The notes under the pieces are model-generated. The model did not search any database. It saw nothing but the letters and a program-made list of their open reading frames with translations, and was not told where the DNA came from. Both the position numbers and the translations under genes were made by a program. A stretch of DNA of 64,000 nt. Origin: Flavobacteriales bacterium (GTDB taxonomy: Bacteria; Bacteroidota; Bacteroidia; Flavobacteriales_F; PHOS-HE28). Every line of letters starts with the position of its first letter. The first letter of the stretch is position 1. Shown here in pieces: positions 48,949 through 58,842 of the stretch. The stretch spans positions 62,001 to 126,000 of the forward strand of contig JACJZF010000005.1 in assembly GCA_020635725.1 (NCBI GenBank), written 5' to 3'.

Positions 48949-51900
48949 TCAGGGCTGCGCGATCAACCGGCCGATGGTTTCCTCCCCGTTGATGCGGATG
49001 CGGTAGATGTAGGTTCCGCCGTTCCGCTCGAGCGGGCGGAATTCCAGGGAAACAGGAACGCCCTTGGCGACCTCCCCGTTGTAGAGGTCGGCCACTTTAC
49101 GTCCCATCAGATCGGTGACCAGCACGTGGGCTTGGCCGCTCTGATGCGGTGTGAAGTTGATCCGGCACATATCCCGGAAAGGGTTGGGCGTGGCGGTGAC
49201 GAGCAGCTTCGGCTCCACGCCGCCGCACGATTCACCGGGGCACCACACGATGATGTGCTGCACGATGCTGGTGGAGTTGCCGCAATCATCCGTGGCGGTG
49301 TAGGTACGGGTGACCTGGTATTTGCACTCCGCATCGGGCTCGCCTTGGATGTCCTCCACCGTCACTTCCACATTGGCATCGCAGTTGTCCGAGGCCTGGC
49401 AAGTCTTCGGCGCGGGCAGGTCGTCGCACTCCACCACGATATCGGTCACATCGCACACTAGGGTAGGGGCCACGTTGTCCATCACATGGATGCTCCACGA
49501 GGCAACGCTGGTATTGCCGCACTGATCGGTGGCCGACCAGGTATGCATGATGGTATAGCTGCCGGCGCAATCACCCTGCACGATGCCCATGTTGTGCGTA
49601 ACCGGTACGAACATCTTGGTGCATTCGTCATAGGCTTCCACCTCTGGCACGCTGACCCCGTCGATGTCGCCGTCGCAGGCGATGGTGATATCCTGGGGCA
49701 CCTCCACGAAGACCGGCGCGACCTCATCGATCAAGGTGATGTACTGCGTGCAGGTCTCGTAGGCCCCGGTCTCATCCTGCGCCCAGTAAGTGCGCAGGAT
49801 CACGTACGGGCAGTTGCTGAGGATGTCATCGCTCCAGCCCACCGAGGTCACTTCGGGGCAGTCCTTGTCCTTGCGGATCACGGGCTCGCCCACCACGCCG
49901 AAGGGTGAGATATCCTCATGGCACTGAACCGTGATATCCGGCGGGCACCACTCGATGATGGGGCCGCATTCGCCGCAATCCTGGGTCACCATCGCAGTGC
50001 CCGTGGCGCTGCAGCCGTTCTCCGCGGTCACGGTCACTGTGTAAAGACCGGTCATGGTCACCACCGGGTTCTGCTGCGTGCTGCTATACCCGTTCGGTCC
50101 GCTCCAACTGAAGGTGGCGCTCACATTCGCGCCCGCACTGAGCTGCGCTTCACCTGACGTGCAGTCAAGCGAACCGCCCTCCGCGTAGATCATCGGCACA
50201 GCGATTTCGATATCGACGTTGGCGATGGCCATGCTCGTGCAGCCGTTGCTGCCGGTGACGGTGAGGATGTACTCACCAGCGGCGCACACGGTCGGGTTCT
50301 GCAGATCGCTGGTGAAGTTGTCGGGGCCGGTCCAGCTGAAGGTGCCGTTGCCGGTGCCCTGGAGCGTGACGCAAGCATTGGTGCACGTGATGGTTCCGCC
50401 GGCGGCCTGGGCTCCGGGCAGTTCATCATCCACATCGACGTTTGCCGTGGCCATGCTCGTGCAGCCGTTGCTGCCGGTAACGGTCAGGATGTAATCGCCA
50501 GCGGCGCACACCGTCGGGTTCTGCTCGGTGCTCGTGAAGTTGTCGGGTCCGGTCCAGCTGAAGGTGCCGTTGCCGGTGCCCTGGAGCGTCACGCAAGCGT
50601 TGGTGCAGGTGATGGTTCCGCCCGCGGCTTGCGCGCCGGGCAGTTCATCATCCACATCGACGGTGGCGGTGGCCGTACTGGTGCAACCGTTGCTGCCGGT
50701 GACCGTGAGGATGTAATCGCCAGCGGCGCACACGGTCGGGTTCTGCTCGGTGCTGGTGAAGTTGTCGGGGCCGGTCCAGCTGAAGGTGCCGTTGCCGGTG
50801 CCTTGGAGCGTGACGCAAGCGTTGGTGCAGGTGATGGTTCCGCCCGCGGCCTGCGCTCCGGGCAGTTCATCATCCACATCGACGTTAGCCGTGGCCATGC
50901 TCGTGCAACCGTTGCTGCCGGTGACGGTGAGGATGTAATCGCCAGCGGCGCACACGGTCGGGTTCTGCTCGGTGCTCGTGAAGTTGTCGGGTCCGGTCCA
51001 GCTGAAGCTGCCGTTGCCGGTGCCTTGCAAAATCACGCAAGCGTTGGTGCAGGTGATGGTTCCGCCCGCGGCCTGCGCTCCGGGCAGTTCATCATCCACA
51101 TCGACGTTCGCCGTGGCCATGCTCGTGCAACCGTTGCTGCCGGTGACGGTGAGGATGTAATCGCCAGCGGCGCACACGGTCGGGTTCTGCTCGGTGCTCG
51201 TGAAGTTGTCGGGGCCGGTCCAGCTGAAGGTGCCGTTGCCGGTGCCCTGGAGCGTCACGCAAGCGTTGGTGCAGGTGATGGTTCCGCCCGCGGCTTGCGC
51301 GCCGGGCAGTTCATCATCCACATCGACGGTGGCGGTGGCCGTACTGGTGCAACCGTTGCTGCCGGTGACCGTGAGGATGTAATCGCCAGCGGCGCACACG
51401 GTCGGGTTCTGCTCGGTGCTGGTGAAGTTGTCGGGGCCGGTCCAGCTGAAGGAGCCGTTGCCGGTGCCTTGGAGCGTGACGCAAGCGTTGGTGCAGGTGA
51501 TGGTTCCGCCCGTGGCTTGCGCGCCGGGCAGCTCATCATCCACATCGACGTTAGCCGTGGCTATGCTCGTGCAACCGTTGCTGCCGGTGACCGTGAGGAT
51601 GTACTCACCAGCGGCGCACACGGTCGGGTTCTGCTCGGTGCTCGTGAAGTTGTCGGGGCCGGTCCAGCTGAAGGAGCCATTGCCGGTGCCTTGCAAAGTC
51701 ACACAAGCGTTGCTGCAGGTGATGGTTCCGCCTGCGGCCTGCGCGCCGGGGAGTTCATCATCCACATCGACGTTGGCGGTGGCCATGCTGGTGCATCCGT
51801 TCGCACCGGTGACGGTGAGGATGTAATCGCCAGCGGCGCACACGGTGGGGTTCTGCTCAGTGCTCGTGAAGTTGTCGGGTCCGGTCCAGCTGAAGGTGCC

Positions 51901-54900
51901 GTTGCCGGTGCCTTGGAGCGTGACGCAAGCGTTGGTGCAGGTGATGGTTCCGCCCGTGGCTTGCGCGCCGGGCAGCTCATCATCCACATCGACGTTGGCG
52001 GTGGCCATGCTCGTGCAGCCGTTGCTGCCGGTGACGGTGAGGATGTAATCGCCAGCGGCGCACACGGTCGGGTTCTGCTCGGTGCTGGTGAAGTTGTCGG
52101 GGCCGGTCCAGCTGAAGGAGCCATTGCCGGTGCCTTGCAAAGTCACGCAAGCGTTGCTGCAGGTGATGGTTCCACCAGCGGCCTGCGCGCCGGGCAGTTC
52201 ATCATCCACATCGACGTTAGCCGTGGCCATGCTCGTGCAACCGTTGCTGCCGGTTACCGTGAGGATGTACTCACCAGCGGCGCACACGGTCGGGTTCTGC
52301 TCGGTGCTCGTGAAGTTGTCCGGGCCGGTCCAGCTGAAGGTGCCGTTGCCGGTGCCCTGCAAAGTCACGCAAGCGTTGGTGCAGGTGATGGTTCCACCTG
52401 CGGCTTGCGCGCCTGGCAGTTCATCATCCAAATCGACGTTAGCCGTGGCCATGCTCGTGCAACCGTTGCTGCCGGTTACGGTGAGGATGTAATCGCCAGC
52501 GGCGCACACGGTCGGGTTCTGCTCAGTGCTGGTGAAGTTGTCCGGGCCGGTCCAGCTGAAGGTGCCGTTGCCGGTGCCCTGGAGCGTGACGCAAGCGTTG
52601 CTGCAGGTGATGGTTCCGCCCGCGGCTTGCGCACCCGGCAGCTCATCATCCACATCTACGTTGGCGGTGGCCATGCTCATGCAGCCGTTGCTGCCGGTAA
52701 CGGTGAGGATGTAATCGCCAGCGGCGCACACGGTCGGGTTCTGCTCGGTGCTCGTGAAGTTGTCGGGGCCGGTCCAGCTGAAGGTGCCGTTGCCGGTGCC
52801 CTGCAAAGTCACGCAAGCGTTGGTGCAGGTGATGGTTCCACCTGCGGCTTGCGCGCCTGGCAGTTCATCATCCAAATCGACGTTAGCCGTGGCCATGCTC
52901 GTGCAACCGTTGCTGCCGGTTACGGTGAGGATGTAATCACCGGCGGCGCACACGGTCGGGTTCTGCTCAGTGCTGGTGAAGTTGTCCGGGCCGGTCCAGC
53001 TGAAGGTGCCGTTGCCGGTGCCCTGCAAAGTCACGCAAGCGTTGGTGCAGGTGATGGTTCCACCTGCGGCTTGCGCGCCTGGCAGTTCATCATCCAAATC
53101 GACGTTAGCCGTGGCCATGCTCGTGCAACCGTTGCTGCCGGTTACGGTGAGGATGTAATCACCGGCGGCGCACACGGTCGGGTTCTGCTCAGTGCTGGTG
53201 AAGTTGTCCGGGCCGGTCCAGCTGAAGGTGCCGTTGCCGGTGCCTTGCAAAGTCACGCAAGCGTTGCTGCAGGTGATGGTTCCGCCTGCGGCCTGCGCTC
53301 CGGGCAGTTCATCATCCAAATCGACGTTAGCCGTGGCCATGCTCGTGCAACCGTTGCTGCCGGTTACGGTGAGGATGTAATCGCCAGCGGCGCACACGGT
53401 CGGGTTCTGCTCAGTGCTGGTGAAGTTGTCCGGGCCGGTCCAGCTGAAGGTGCCGTTGCCGGTGCCCTGGAGCGTGACGCAAGCGTTGCTGCAGGTGATG
53501 GTTCCGCCCGCGGCTTGCGCACCCGGCAGCTCATCATCCACATCTACGTTGGCGGTGGCCATGCTCATGCAGCCGTTGCTGCCGGTAACGGTGAGGATGT
53601 AATCGCCAGCGGCGCACACGGTCGGGTTCTGCTCGGTGCTCGTGAAGTTGTCGGGGCCGGTCCAGCTGAAGGTGCCGTTGCCGGTGCCCTGCAAAGTCAC
53701 GCAAGCGTTGGTGCAGGTGATGGTTCCGCCTGCGGCCTGCGCTCCGGGTAAGTCGGTATCCACCTGGACTTGCGCTTCAGCGGTGTTGGTGCAACCGTTC
53801 GTCGGGTCGGTTACGGTGAGCACATACGTGCCTTCCGCACTCACGGAGATGTCCGCATCCGTGCTGCCGAAGCCTCCCGGGCCGCTCCATGCGAAGGTGG
53901 CGCCCGTGGTGGTGCTGGCGCCATCGAGCGCGATGCTGGTGATCAAGCAGGTGACCGTTCCGCCGCCAGTGACCGTAGCATCCGGCGCCGTGGTGTTCAC
54001 CATGACCATGGCGGCATCGCTCGCCGAGCAGTTGGTCTGCGGATTGGTCACGGTAAGCGTGTAGGTGCCTGCCGCGTTCACCGTGGGCGTTAAGGTGTTC
54101 GCGCCGCTGACGATGTTCCCGCCATTGCTCGCCGCCCAGGCGTAGTCAAGGCCGCCGTCGGCCGTGCCGCTCAATTGAATTTGAGCTCCGGTCGCGCAGG
54201 TGATCACTGCGTCGCTGCCCGCGTTCACCGCAGGAAGTCCGGAACTGCCCACGTTCACGTCCACCGTCAGCTGGCATCCATTGTTATCGGTAATGGTCAC
54301 GGAGTACAGCCCGCCTTGCACGCCGCTGATCATAGCGCCCGTGCCGCCGTTGCTCCAGAGATAGGTGTAGGGCGAGGTGCCACCTCCAGCAGCCACGCTT
54401 GCTGTTCCATTCGCCTGGCTGCAGGTCGCAGGCGTGCTTGCCGGTTGCGCGGTGAGCAAGAGGGGCTCATTCACTTGGAAGCTGTTCTGAGCCGAGCACC
54501 CATTGGCATCGGTCACCGTAACGGAGTAGCTGCCAGGCGCAAGGCCAGTAGCCGTTTGCGTGGTCTGCCCATTGCTCCAGGCATAGTTGAACGGAGGCAA
54601 TCCATCCGCTTGCGCCGTGACGCTGCCGTTGCTGGCGCCGTTGCAGCTCACGTGCGTCACCGTGCCCGTCACGGACATGAGTCGCACGGTGACCACCTGG
54701 TCCGCCGCGCCGGCCAGGATGCAGGCATCGCCGCCGATGATCCGCCGGATGTACCGCGTTTCATTGATCGGTCCGATCGCGCTGCCCATCAGGTTCTGGC
54801 CGGTCTGCCCGGCGATGTCCGTCCAGGTGAGGCTGTCGCTGCTGATCTGCCATTGGTAGGTGGCCGCCGATCCGAAGGACGGGTAGGCCGAGGCCACATT

Positions 54901-57291
54901 GTTGCGCACGATGGTCGGAAGCGAGTACGATGGTTCGCTGCCGGTGATGTCGCCGGGCGTGCTGCCCGCGCAGATGGCTGTGCCGGTGTAGGTGATGCTA
55001 TTGCCCAGCAGATCGGGCGGGTTGGCCCACACCACCAGTCCCGGTTCATAACGGGAGGTGCTGCTGTTCTTGGTGGTGTTCAGCGCACCTTGCGTGAGCG
55101 GGATGTTGTTGGAACGCGCGGTGACAATGGTGTAGATGCGGCAATTGCTGAACTTGATCCCGCGCTCGCCCACGGGGTCGTAATCGTCTGCTGTGCCGCC
55201 GTAATAGGTGCTGAACTCCAGCGCGCTCAGGTCATCGGTGAGCTTGAAGAAGACCTTGTCGTTGCTGCCTTGGTTCGATGCCTGCAAAGGCACGTTAGGC
55301 GCGGCGCTCGTGGGGAAGTTGGTGCTGTTGGTGTAGCCGAACACGTACACATCGTTGTTCTGGTCCACGTTCAGGCCCATCATGTTCACCTCGTTGCTGG
55401 TGCCGCCCACGTAGGTGCCGGCCAGGAGATTCTGGTCGAGGTCCATGCGCGCCACATAGAAGTCGTTGCTGCCGTTGTGGCCGGTGTCATAGGCGCCTGC
55501 GGTGATGTTGGCGCTCGCCAATCCTTCTGTCACCCCGCCGAAGTAGAGCTCGGTGCGCCCTTCGTTGAAGGCCATGCAGAGCAAGTTGGCATCATCACCG
55601 CTGCCACTGCTGAAATAAGAGGACCAGGTGGTGGCCGCGGTGGTGCCATTGAGCCGCTGGAGGAAGCCGGCAGAGCTGCCGCCGCGCGTGGATTGGCGCG
55701 GGCTCACCGTGGGGAAGTTGGTGCTGCTGGTGTTGCCGCCCACGAAGAGGTCGCCCGTGCTCGGGTTGTGCAGCATGATGCTTGCTTGATCGGCGCTGCT
55801 GCCGCCATAGTTGCGCATCCAGAGCAAGGTGCTCAGGTCCTGGTTCAGGCGGAAGAGGAGCACATCGCTGCTGCCATTATTGGTGTTGCTGGCGCCGGAA
55901 CCGCTGTTCAGGGTTAGCAGGTTGGTACTGGTGGTGCTGCCGCAGATGAAGACATCACCGTTGGCCGCCGTGCGGATGTCGTAGGAGTCATCGGTGCCGT
56001 TGCCGCCGAGCACCGCGGCCTTGATCGAGGTGCCTGCCGTGTTGATCTTCAGCACGAAGACGTCATCGCCCGATTGCGCCTGCTGATCGATGCTGGTGCC
56101 GGTGAAGACCGGGCCGCCCAGCAAGGGGAAGTTGGTGCTGCCCGTATAGCCGGTGATGTAGAGGTTGCCATCGGGCCCCTGTTCCATCGCGTACGGGTTG
56201 TCATCGTTGTTCCCGCCGATGTAGGTCTGCCATACGCGCGTGCCGCTGGCGCCGATGCTGGCCGGTTCCAGGTACTTGCCCACGATCATCTCCAGGTTGC
56301 CGTTGGCCGTCTCATCGAAGGCGCCCACGGTGATCTGGTCCGTGGTGCCCACCACGCGGGCCACCACGTACACGGCGCCGTCGCTGGGGTCCACCCAGAT
56401 GCAATGGCCGTGGTTATCGCCGCTGCTGTTGGTGTTCACCCAGGTGGCCCAGCGCATGGCGATGGGGTCGATCACCAAGGTGGCCGTGCGGTCATAGGCA
56501 TCCAGGTCGAAGCGCACCACGTTGTCGTGCTCCACGCGATACGACGCCTTCACCACCTTGTCGCGGCCATTCGCGCGCTGGTACACCACGGGAGCCGGAT
56601 AGCCCATGTCGCCGAGGGTCGTGCGCAGGACCAGCTCGCCCTGCTCGTTCACCCAGGCTTTCTCGATGCCTTTCAGCTCCAAGGCGATCTCCGCCGGGTC
56701 GCTGCCGGGCTTGCAGATGATGTCGTACTCCAAGGAGCCGTCCGCGGACGGGTAATAACGCACATCGGTGGCCTTGTAAACATCGGTGTACCACACTTCC
56801 TGGAAAGCCTGCACCCCAATGGCGTGGTGCTCCTTGCCGCCAAGGAAGTAGTTGCTGAGGTCGGCATGCGCGTCCTTGCTTGCGATGCGCATGTCGGGTG
56901 AGGCATCCCGGAAACGCATCAGCCAGCCATGCCCGCGCTGCTGCCAGCGCAGCGGGCGGTGGGGGAGCCCGCGCTGGATCTCCTCCTCAATGGCCATGCC
57001 CTCTCGCTGCCGCGCCTCAATGGCGCGCGGATCGAAGGCGCTGATGAGCATGCCTTCGCGTGTGGCCACGGCTTGACCCAGCGGGAAATCGGCGCGGTAG
57101 AGCACCGCCTCTCCGAACTGGCCCTTGTTCTCCACGAAGTGGATTTCCTGGTCGTGGTGGTTCAGCAGCGCCGAGACGTCCTCATGGCCGTGACCGGCAT
57201 GATTGGCGCGTTGCGCCATGGCTGGCAGGCCGGCGGCCAGGAGCAGCACCGGCAGCCAGCTAAGGGCCTTCATCGTTCGGGAGGGTCTCAT
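48949..57291 (-). CDS. Giant T9SS-secreted repeat surface protein (about 2,780 residues)
   Basis: Cell-surface or adhesin-like protein. The signal peptide is MRPSRTMKALSWLPVLLLAA... ending PAMAQ. The N-terminal domain is DUF7948-like (IHFVENKGQFGEAVLYRADF). SBBP-type propeller repeats follow (about 340-780; AMEQGPDGNLYITGYTGSTN), then SprB/PKD-like repeats (VSCNGASNGSVTAQADG), then 16 copies of a 74-residue Ig-like unit with four Cys (NACVTLQGTGNGTFSWTGPD), HYR-like domains, and a type A T9SS sorting domain (TPNPFRDMCRINFTPHQSGQ). ATG 57291 is chosen; 57273 is also possible. The upstream frame to 57453 has no signal peptide. Confidence 0.92.
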   Translation of the reverse strand: MRPSRTMKALSWLPVLLLAAGLPAMAQRANHAGHGHEDVSALLNHHDQEIHFVENKGQFGEAVLYRADFPLGQAVATREGMLISAFDPRAIEARQREGMAIEEEIQRGLPHRPLRWQQRGHGWLMRFRDASPDMRIASKDAHADLSNYFLGGKEHHAIGVQAFQEVWYTDVYKATDVRYYPSADGSLEYDIICKPGSDPAEIALELKGIEKAWVNEQGELVLRTTLGDMGYPAPVVYQRANGRDKVVKASYRVEHDNVVRFDLDAYDRTATLVIDPIAMRWATWVNTNSSGDNHGHCIWVDPSDGAVYVVARVVGTTDQITVGAFDETANGNLEMIVGKYLEPASIGASGTRVWQTYIGGNNDDNPYAMEQGPDGNLYITGYTGSTNFPLLGGPVFTGTSIDQQAQSGDDVFVLKINTAGTSIKAAVLGGNGTDDSYDIRTAANGDVFICGSTTSTNLLTLNSGSGASNTNNGSSDVLLFRLNQDLSTLLWMRNYGGSSADQASIMLHNPSTGDLFVGGNTSSTNFPTVSPRQSTRGGSSAGFLQRLNGTTAATTWSSYFSSGSGDDANLLCMAFNEGRTELYFGGVTEGLASANITAGAYDTGHNGSNDFYVARMDLDQNLLAGTYVGGTSNEVNMMGLNVDQNNDVYVFGYTNSTNFPTSAAPNVPLQASNQGSNDKVFFKLTDDLSALEFSTYYGGTADDYDPVGERGIKFSNCRIYTIVTARSNNIPLTQGALNTTKNSSTSRYEPGLVVWANPPDLLGNSITYTGTAICAGSTPGDITGSEPSYSLPTIVRNNVASAYPSFGSAATYQWQISSDSLTWTDIAGQTGQNLMGSAIGPINETRYIRRIIGGDACILAGAADQVVTVRLMSVTGTVTHVSCNGASNGSVTAQADGLPPFNYAWSNGQTTQTATGLAPGSYSVTVTDANGCSAQNSFQVNEPLLLTAQPASTPATCSQANGTASVAAGGGTSPYTYLWSNGGTGAMISGVQGGLYSVTITDNNGCQLTVDVNVGSSGLPAVNAGSDAVITCATGAQIQLSGTADGGLDYAWAASNGGNIVSGANTLTPTVNAAGTYTLTVTNPQTNCSASDAAMVMVNTTAPDATVTGGGTVTCLITSIALDGASTTTGATFAWSGPGGFGSTDADISVSAEGTYVLTVTDPTNGCTNTAEAQVQVDTDLPGAQAAGGTITCTNACVTLQGTGNGTFSWTGPDNFTSTEQNPTVCAAGDYILTVTGSNGCMSMATANVDVDDELPGAQAAGGTITCSNACVTLQGTGNGTFSWTGPDNFTSTEQNPTVCAAGDYILTVTGSNGCTSMATANVDLDDELPGAQAAGGTITCSNACVTLQGTGNGTFSWTGPDNFTSTEQNPTVCAAGDYILTVTGSNGCTSMATANVDLDDELPGAQAAGGTITCTNACVTLQGTGNGTFSWTGPDNFTSTEQNPTVCAAGDYILTVTGSNGCTSMATANVDLDDELPGAQAAGGTITCTNACVTLQGTGNGTFSWTGPDNFTSTEQNPTVCAAGDYILTVTGSNGCMSMATANVDVDDELPGAQAAGGTITCSNACVTLQGTGNGTFSWTGPDNFTSTEQNPTVCAAGDYILTVTGSNGCTSMATANVDLDDELPGAQAAGGTITCTNACVTLQGTGNGTFSWTGPDNFTSTEQNPTVCAAGEYILTVTGSNGCTSMATANVDVDDELPGAQAAGGTITCSNACVTLQGTGNGSFSWTGPDNFTSTEQNPTVCAAGDYILTVTGSNGCTSMATANVDVDDELPGAQATGGTITCTNACVTLQGTGNGTFSWTGPDNFTSTEQNPTVCAAGDYILTVTGANGCTSMATANVDVDDELPGAQAAGGTITCSNACVTLQGTGNGSFSWTGPDNFTSTEQNPTVCAAGEYILTVTGSNGCTSIATANVDVDDELPGAQATGGTITCTNACVTLQGTGNGSFSWTGPDNFTSTEQNPTVCAAGDYILTVTGSNGCTSTATATVDVDDELPGAQAAGGTITCTNACVTLQGTGNGTFSWTGPDNFTSTEQNPTVCAAGDYILTVTGSNGCTSMATANVDVDDELPGAQAAGGTITCTNACVILQGTGNGSFSWTGPDNFTSTEQNPTVCAAGDYILTVTGSNGCTSMATANVDVDDELPGAQAAGGTITCTNACVTLQGTGNGTFSWTGPDNFTSTEQNPTVCAAGDYILTVTGSNGCTSTATATVDVDDELPGAQAAGGTITCTNACVTLQGTGNGTFSWTGPDNFTSTEQNPTVCAAGDYILTVTGSNGCTSMATANVDVDDELPGAQAAGGTITCTNACVTLQGTGNGTFSWTGPDNFTSDLQNPTVCAAGEYILTVTGSNGCTSMAIANVDIEIAVPMIYAEGGSLDCTSGEAQLSAGANVSATFSWSGPNGYSSTQQNPVVTMTGLYTVTVTAENGCSATGTAMVTQDCGECGPIIEWCPPDITVQCHEDISPFGVVGEPVIRKDKDCPEVTSVGWSDDILSNCPYVILRTYWAQDETGAYETCTQYITLIDEVAPVFVEVPQDITIACDGDIDGVSVPEVEAYDECTKMFVPVTHNMGIVQGDCAGSYTIMHTWSATDQCGNTSVASWSIHVMDNVAPTLVCDVTDIVVECDDLPAPKTCQASDNCDANVEVTVEDIQGEPDAECKYQVTRTYTATDDCGNSTSIVQHIIVWCPGESCGGVEPKLLVTATPNPFRDMCRINFTPHQSGQAHVLVTDLMGRKVADLYNGEVAKGVPVSLEFRPLERNGGTYIYRIRINGEETIGRLIAQP
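50202..53753 (-). repeat. Sixteen tandem 222-bp repeats inside the giant surface protein gene
   Basis: A 3,552-bp array of 222-bp units (74 codons), each encoding ELPGAQAAGGTITC, SFSWTGPDNFTSTEQNPT and ILTVTGSNGCTS, with few differences. Rare variants recur at exact multiples: the ACCCGGCAG/ATCTACGTT variant at 52633 and 53521 (888 bp, 4 units) and the CGGTGGCGG/CCGTACTGG variant at 50661 and 51327 (666 bp, 3 units). These show growth by block duplication. Confidence 0.93.
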
Positions 57292-57653
57292 GGGGTAGGG
57301 TTTGGGGTCATTGAGCAGGTCCGGTGAACCCTTACGGGGGTTCTCCGAGTCATATCCGAGACCGGTATCAGGGTCCAACCAGAGGCGCCCATCGAAGTGC
57401 TGCACGCTGGCTTCTCGCTGATCCTCCCTGCCGAGGGGGTCTTGCTGTTGCATGGTCGAGCGTTTGTTTAGCTGACCAAGCGTCCAAAGGCGTCGTAACG
57501 CAAGGGCCGTTACGTGATGAGTGCCGCGAACCTATCGGATCCGTCGTCCGGTTGTCAAGTTTCGACGGATAATAGATTCATTTCGTAGGGAGAAATAGCT
57601 TCCTCGTCGAAGCGGATATTCCCGTTCCATGGGCGGGGCTGTTCAAAACTTCC

Positions 57654-57670
57654 TGCCAAGAAATTTGGCA
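57654..57670. promoter_or_regulatory. TGCCAA-N5-TTGGCA palindrome upstream of recA
   Basis: A perfect inverted repeat with 6-bp arms and a 5-bp AT-rich spacer, 97 bp before the recA ATG in a 475-bp gap (57292-57766) that otherwise shows only AT-rich promoter-like sequence. It is a candidate damage-response operator; no LexA gene is in the window and I know no matching consensus for this lineage. Confidence 0.35.
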
Positions 57671-57766
57671 ATGGGGCTACTGGTATGCTTAATTGGGCGT
57701 CACGGAATCGACGAGAATATCGTCAATCGATTTCGGATCAACCACGAAAAACCAACAAGCACGGCT

Positions 57767-58786
57767 ATGGCAACGGAGATCAACAAGGAGAAACTGAAGG
57801 CCCTTCAGCTCACTATGGATAAGCTGGAGAAGACCTTCGGCAAGGGGGCGATCATGAAGCTCGGCGACGACGCGATCGAGCAGGTTGATGTGATCCCCAC
57901 CGGATCGCTCGGCTTGGACCTAGCCTTAGGCGTGGGCGGCTACCCGAAAGGCCGCATCGTGGAGATCTACGGTCCCGAGTCCTCGGGTAAGACCACCCTC
58001 GCGATCCATGCCATCGCCGAGGCCCAGCGTAAAGGTGGGATCTGCGCCATCATCGATGCTGAGCATGCGTTCGACCGCTTCTATGCCGAGAGCCTTGGCG
58101 TGGATACCGAGAACCTGCTCATCAGCCAGCCCGACAACGGGGAACAGGCCCTGGAGATCGCCGACAACCTGATCCGCTCCGGCGCCATCGACTTGCTGGT
58201 GGTGGACAGCGTGGCCGCGCTCACCCCGCGCGCCGAGATCGAGGGCGAGATGGGCGACAGCGCCGTGGGCATGCAGGCCCGCCTCATGAGCAAGGCCCTG
58301 CGCAAGCTCACCGGCACCATCGGCAAGACCGGCTGCTGCTGCATCTTCATCAACCAGCTGCGCGAGAAGATCGGCGTGATGTTCGGCAATCCCGAGACCA
58401 CCACCGGCGGCAACGCGCTGAAGTTCTACGCCACCATCCGCCTCGATATCCGCCGGGTCACCCAGCTGAAGGAAGGGGAGAACGTGATCGGCAACCGCAC
58501 CCGCGTGAAAGTGGTGAAGAACAAGGTGGCCCCGCCCTTCCGCAAGACCGAGTTCGACATCATGTTCGGCAAGGGCGTCAGCAAGGTGGGCGAGATCATC
58601 GACATGGCCGTGGAGATGGGCATCGTGAAGAAGAGCGGCAGCTGGTTCAGCTATGAGGACAACAAACTCGGGCAGGGCCGCGATATGGTGCGCCAGTTGC
58701 TCGAAGACAACGAGGAGCTCTGCCTGGAACTGGAATCAAGGATCAAGGAAGCGGTGGCCAAGACCGAGCAGCCGGTCGTGGCGTGA
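57767..58786 (+). CDS. recA: Recombinase A
   Basis: DNA strand-exchange ATPase and SOS co-protease. 339 residues. Walker A GPESSGKTT (about 67), LLVVDSVAALTPRAEIEGEM, loop L2 region MFGNPETTTGGNALKFYAT and the C-terminal KNKVAPPFRKTEFDIMFGKG are all canonical. The ATG at 57767 (MATEINKEKLKALQ) is chosen over an in-frame upstream start at 57629. The gene ends at a strong hairpin 22 bp downstream. Confidence 0.98.
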   Translation: MATEINKEKLKALQLTMDKLEKTFGKGAIMKLGDDAIEQVDVIPTGSLGLDLALGVGGYPKGRIVEIYGPESSGKTTLAIHAIAEAQRKGGICAIIDAEHAFDRFYAESLGVDTENLLISQPDNGEQALEIADNLIRSGAIDLLVVDSVAALTPRAEIEGEMGDSAVGMQARLMSKALRKLTGTIGKTGCCCIFINQLREKIGVMFGNPETTTGGNALKFYATIRLDIRRVTQLKEGENVIGNRTRVKVVKNKVAPPFRKTEFDIMFGKGVSKVGEIIDMAVEMGIVKKSGSWFSYEDNKLGQGRDMVRQLLEDNEELCLELESRIKEAVAKTEQPVVA

Positions 58787-58807
58787 TGGGTTGTGCCGCT
58801 ACTTTTG

Positions 58808-58835
58808 AGGGCCCCGGGCATTCGTCCGGGGCCCT
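58808..58835 (+). terminator. recA terminator
   Basis: AGGGCCCCGG and CCGGGGCCCT form a 10-bp perfect stem with an 8-nt loop, followed by TGCTTTG. A TACTTTTG sequence (58800-58807) directly before it could instead be the promoter box of the next gene, putting the hairpin in its leader. Confidence 0.7.
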
Positions 58836-58842
58836 TGCTTTG

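Noticed and set aside
50629..53751. 1,040-codon plus-strand open frame across the 222-bp repeats
   Set aside because: It exists because the repeat unit is a multiple of 3 and lacks antisense stops; the minus frame has signal peptide, conserved domains and a T9SS tail.
50202..53753. CRISPR array
   Set aside because: Units are 222 bp, contiguous and protein-coding, with no spacer/repeat alternation.
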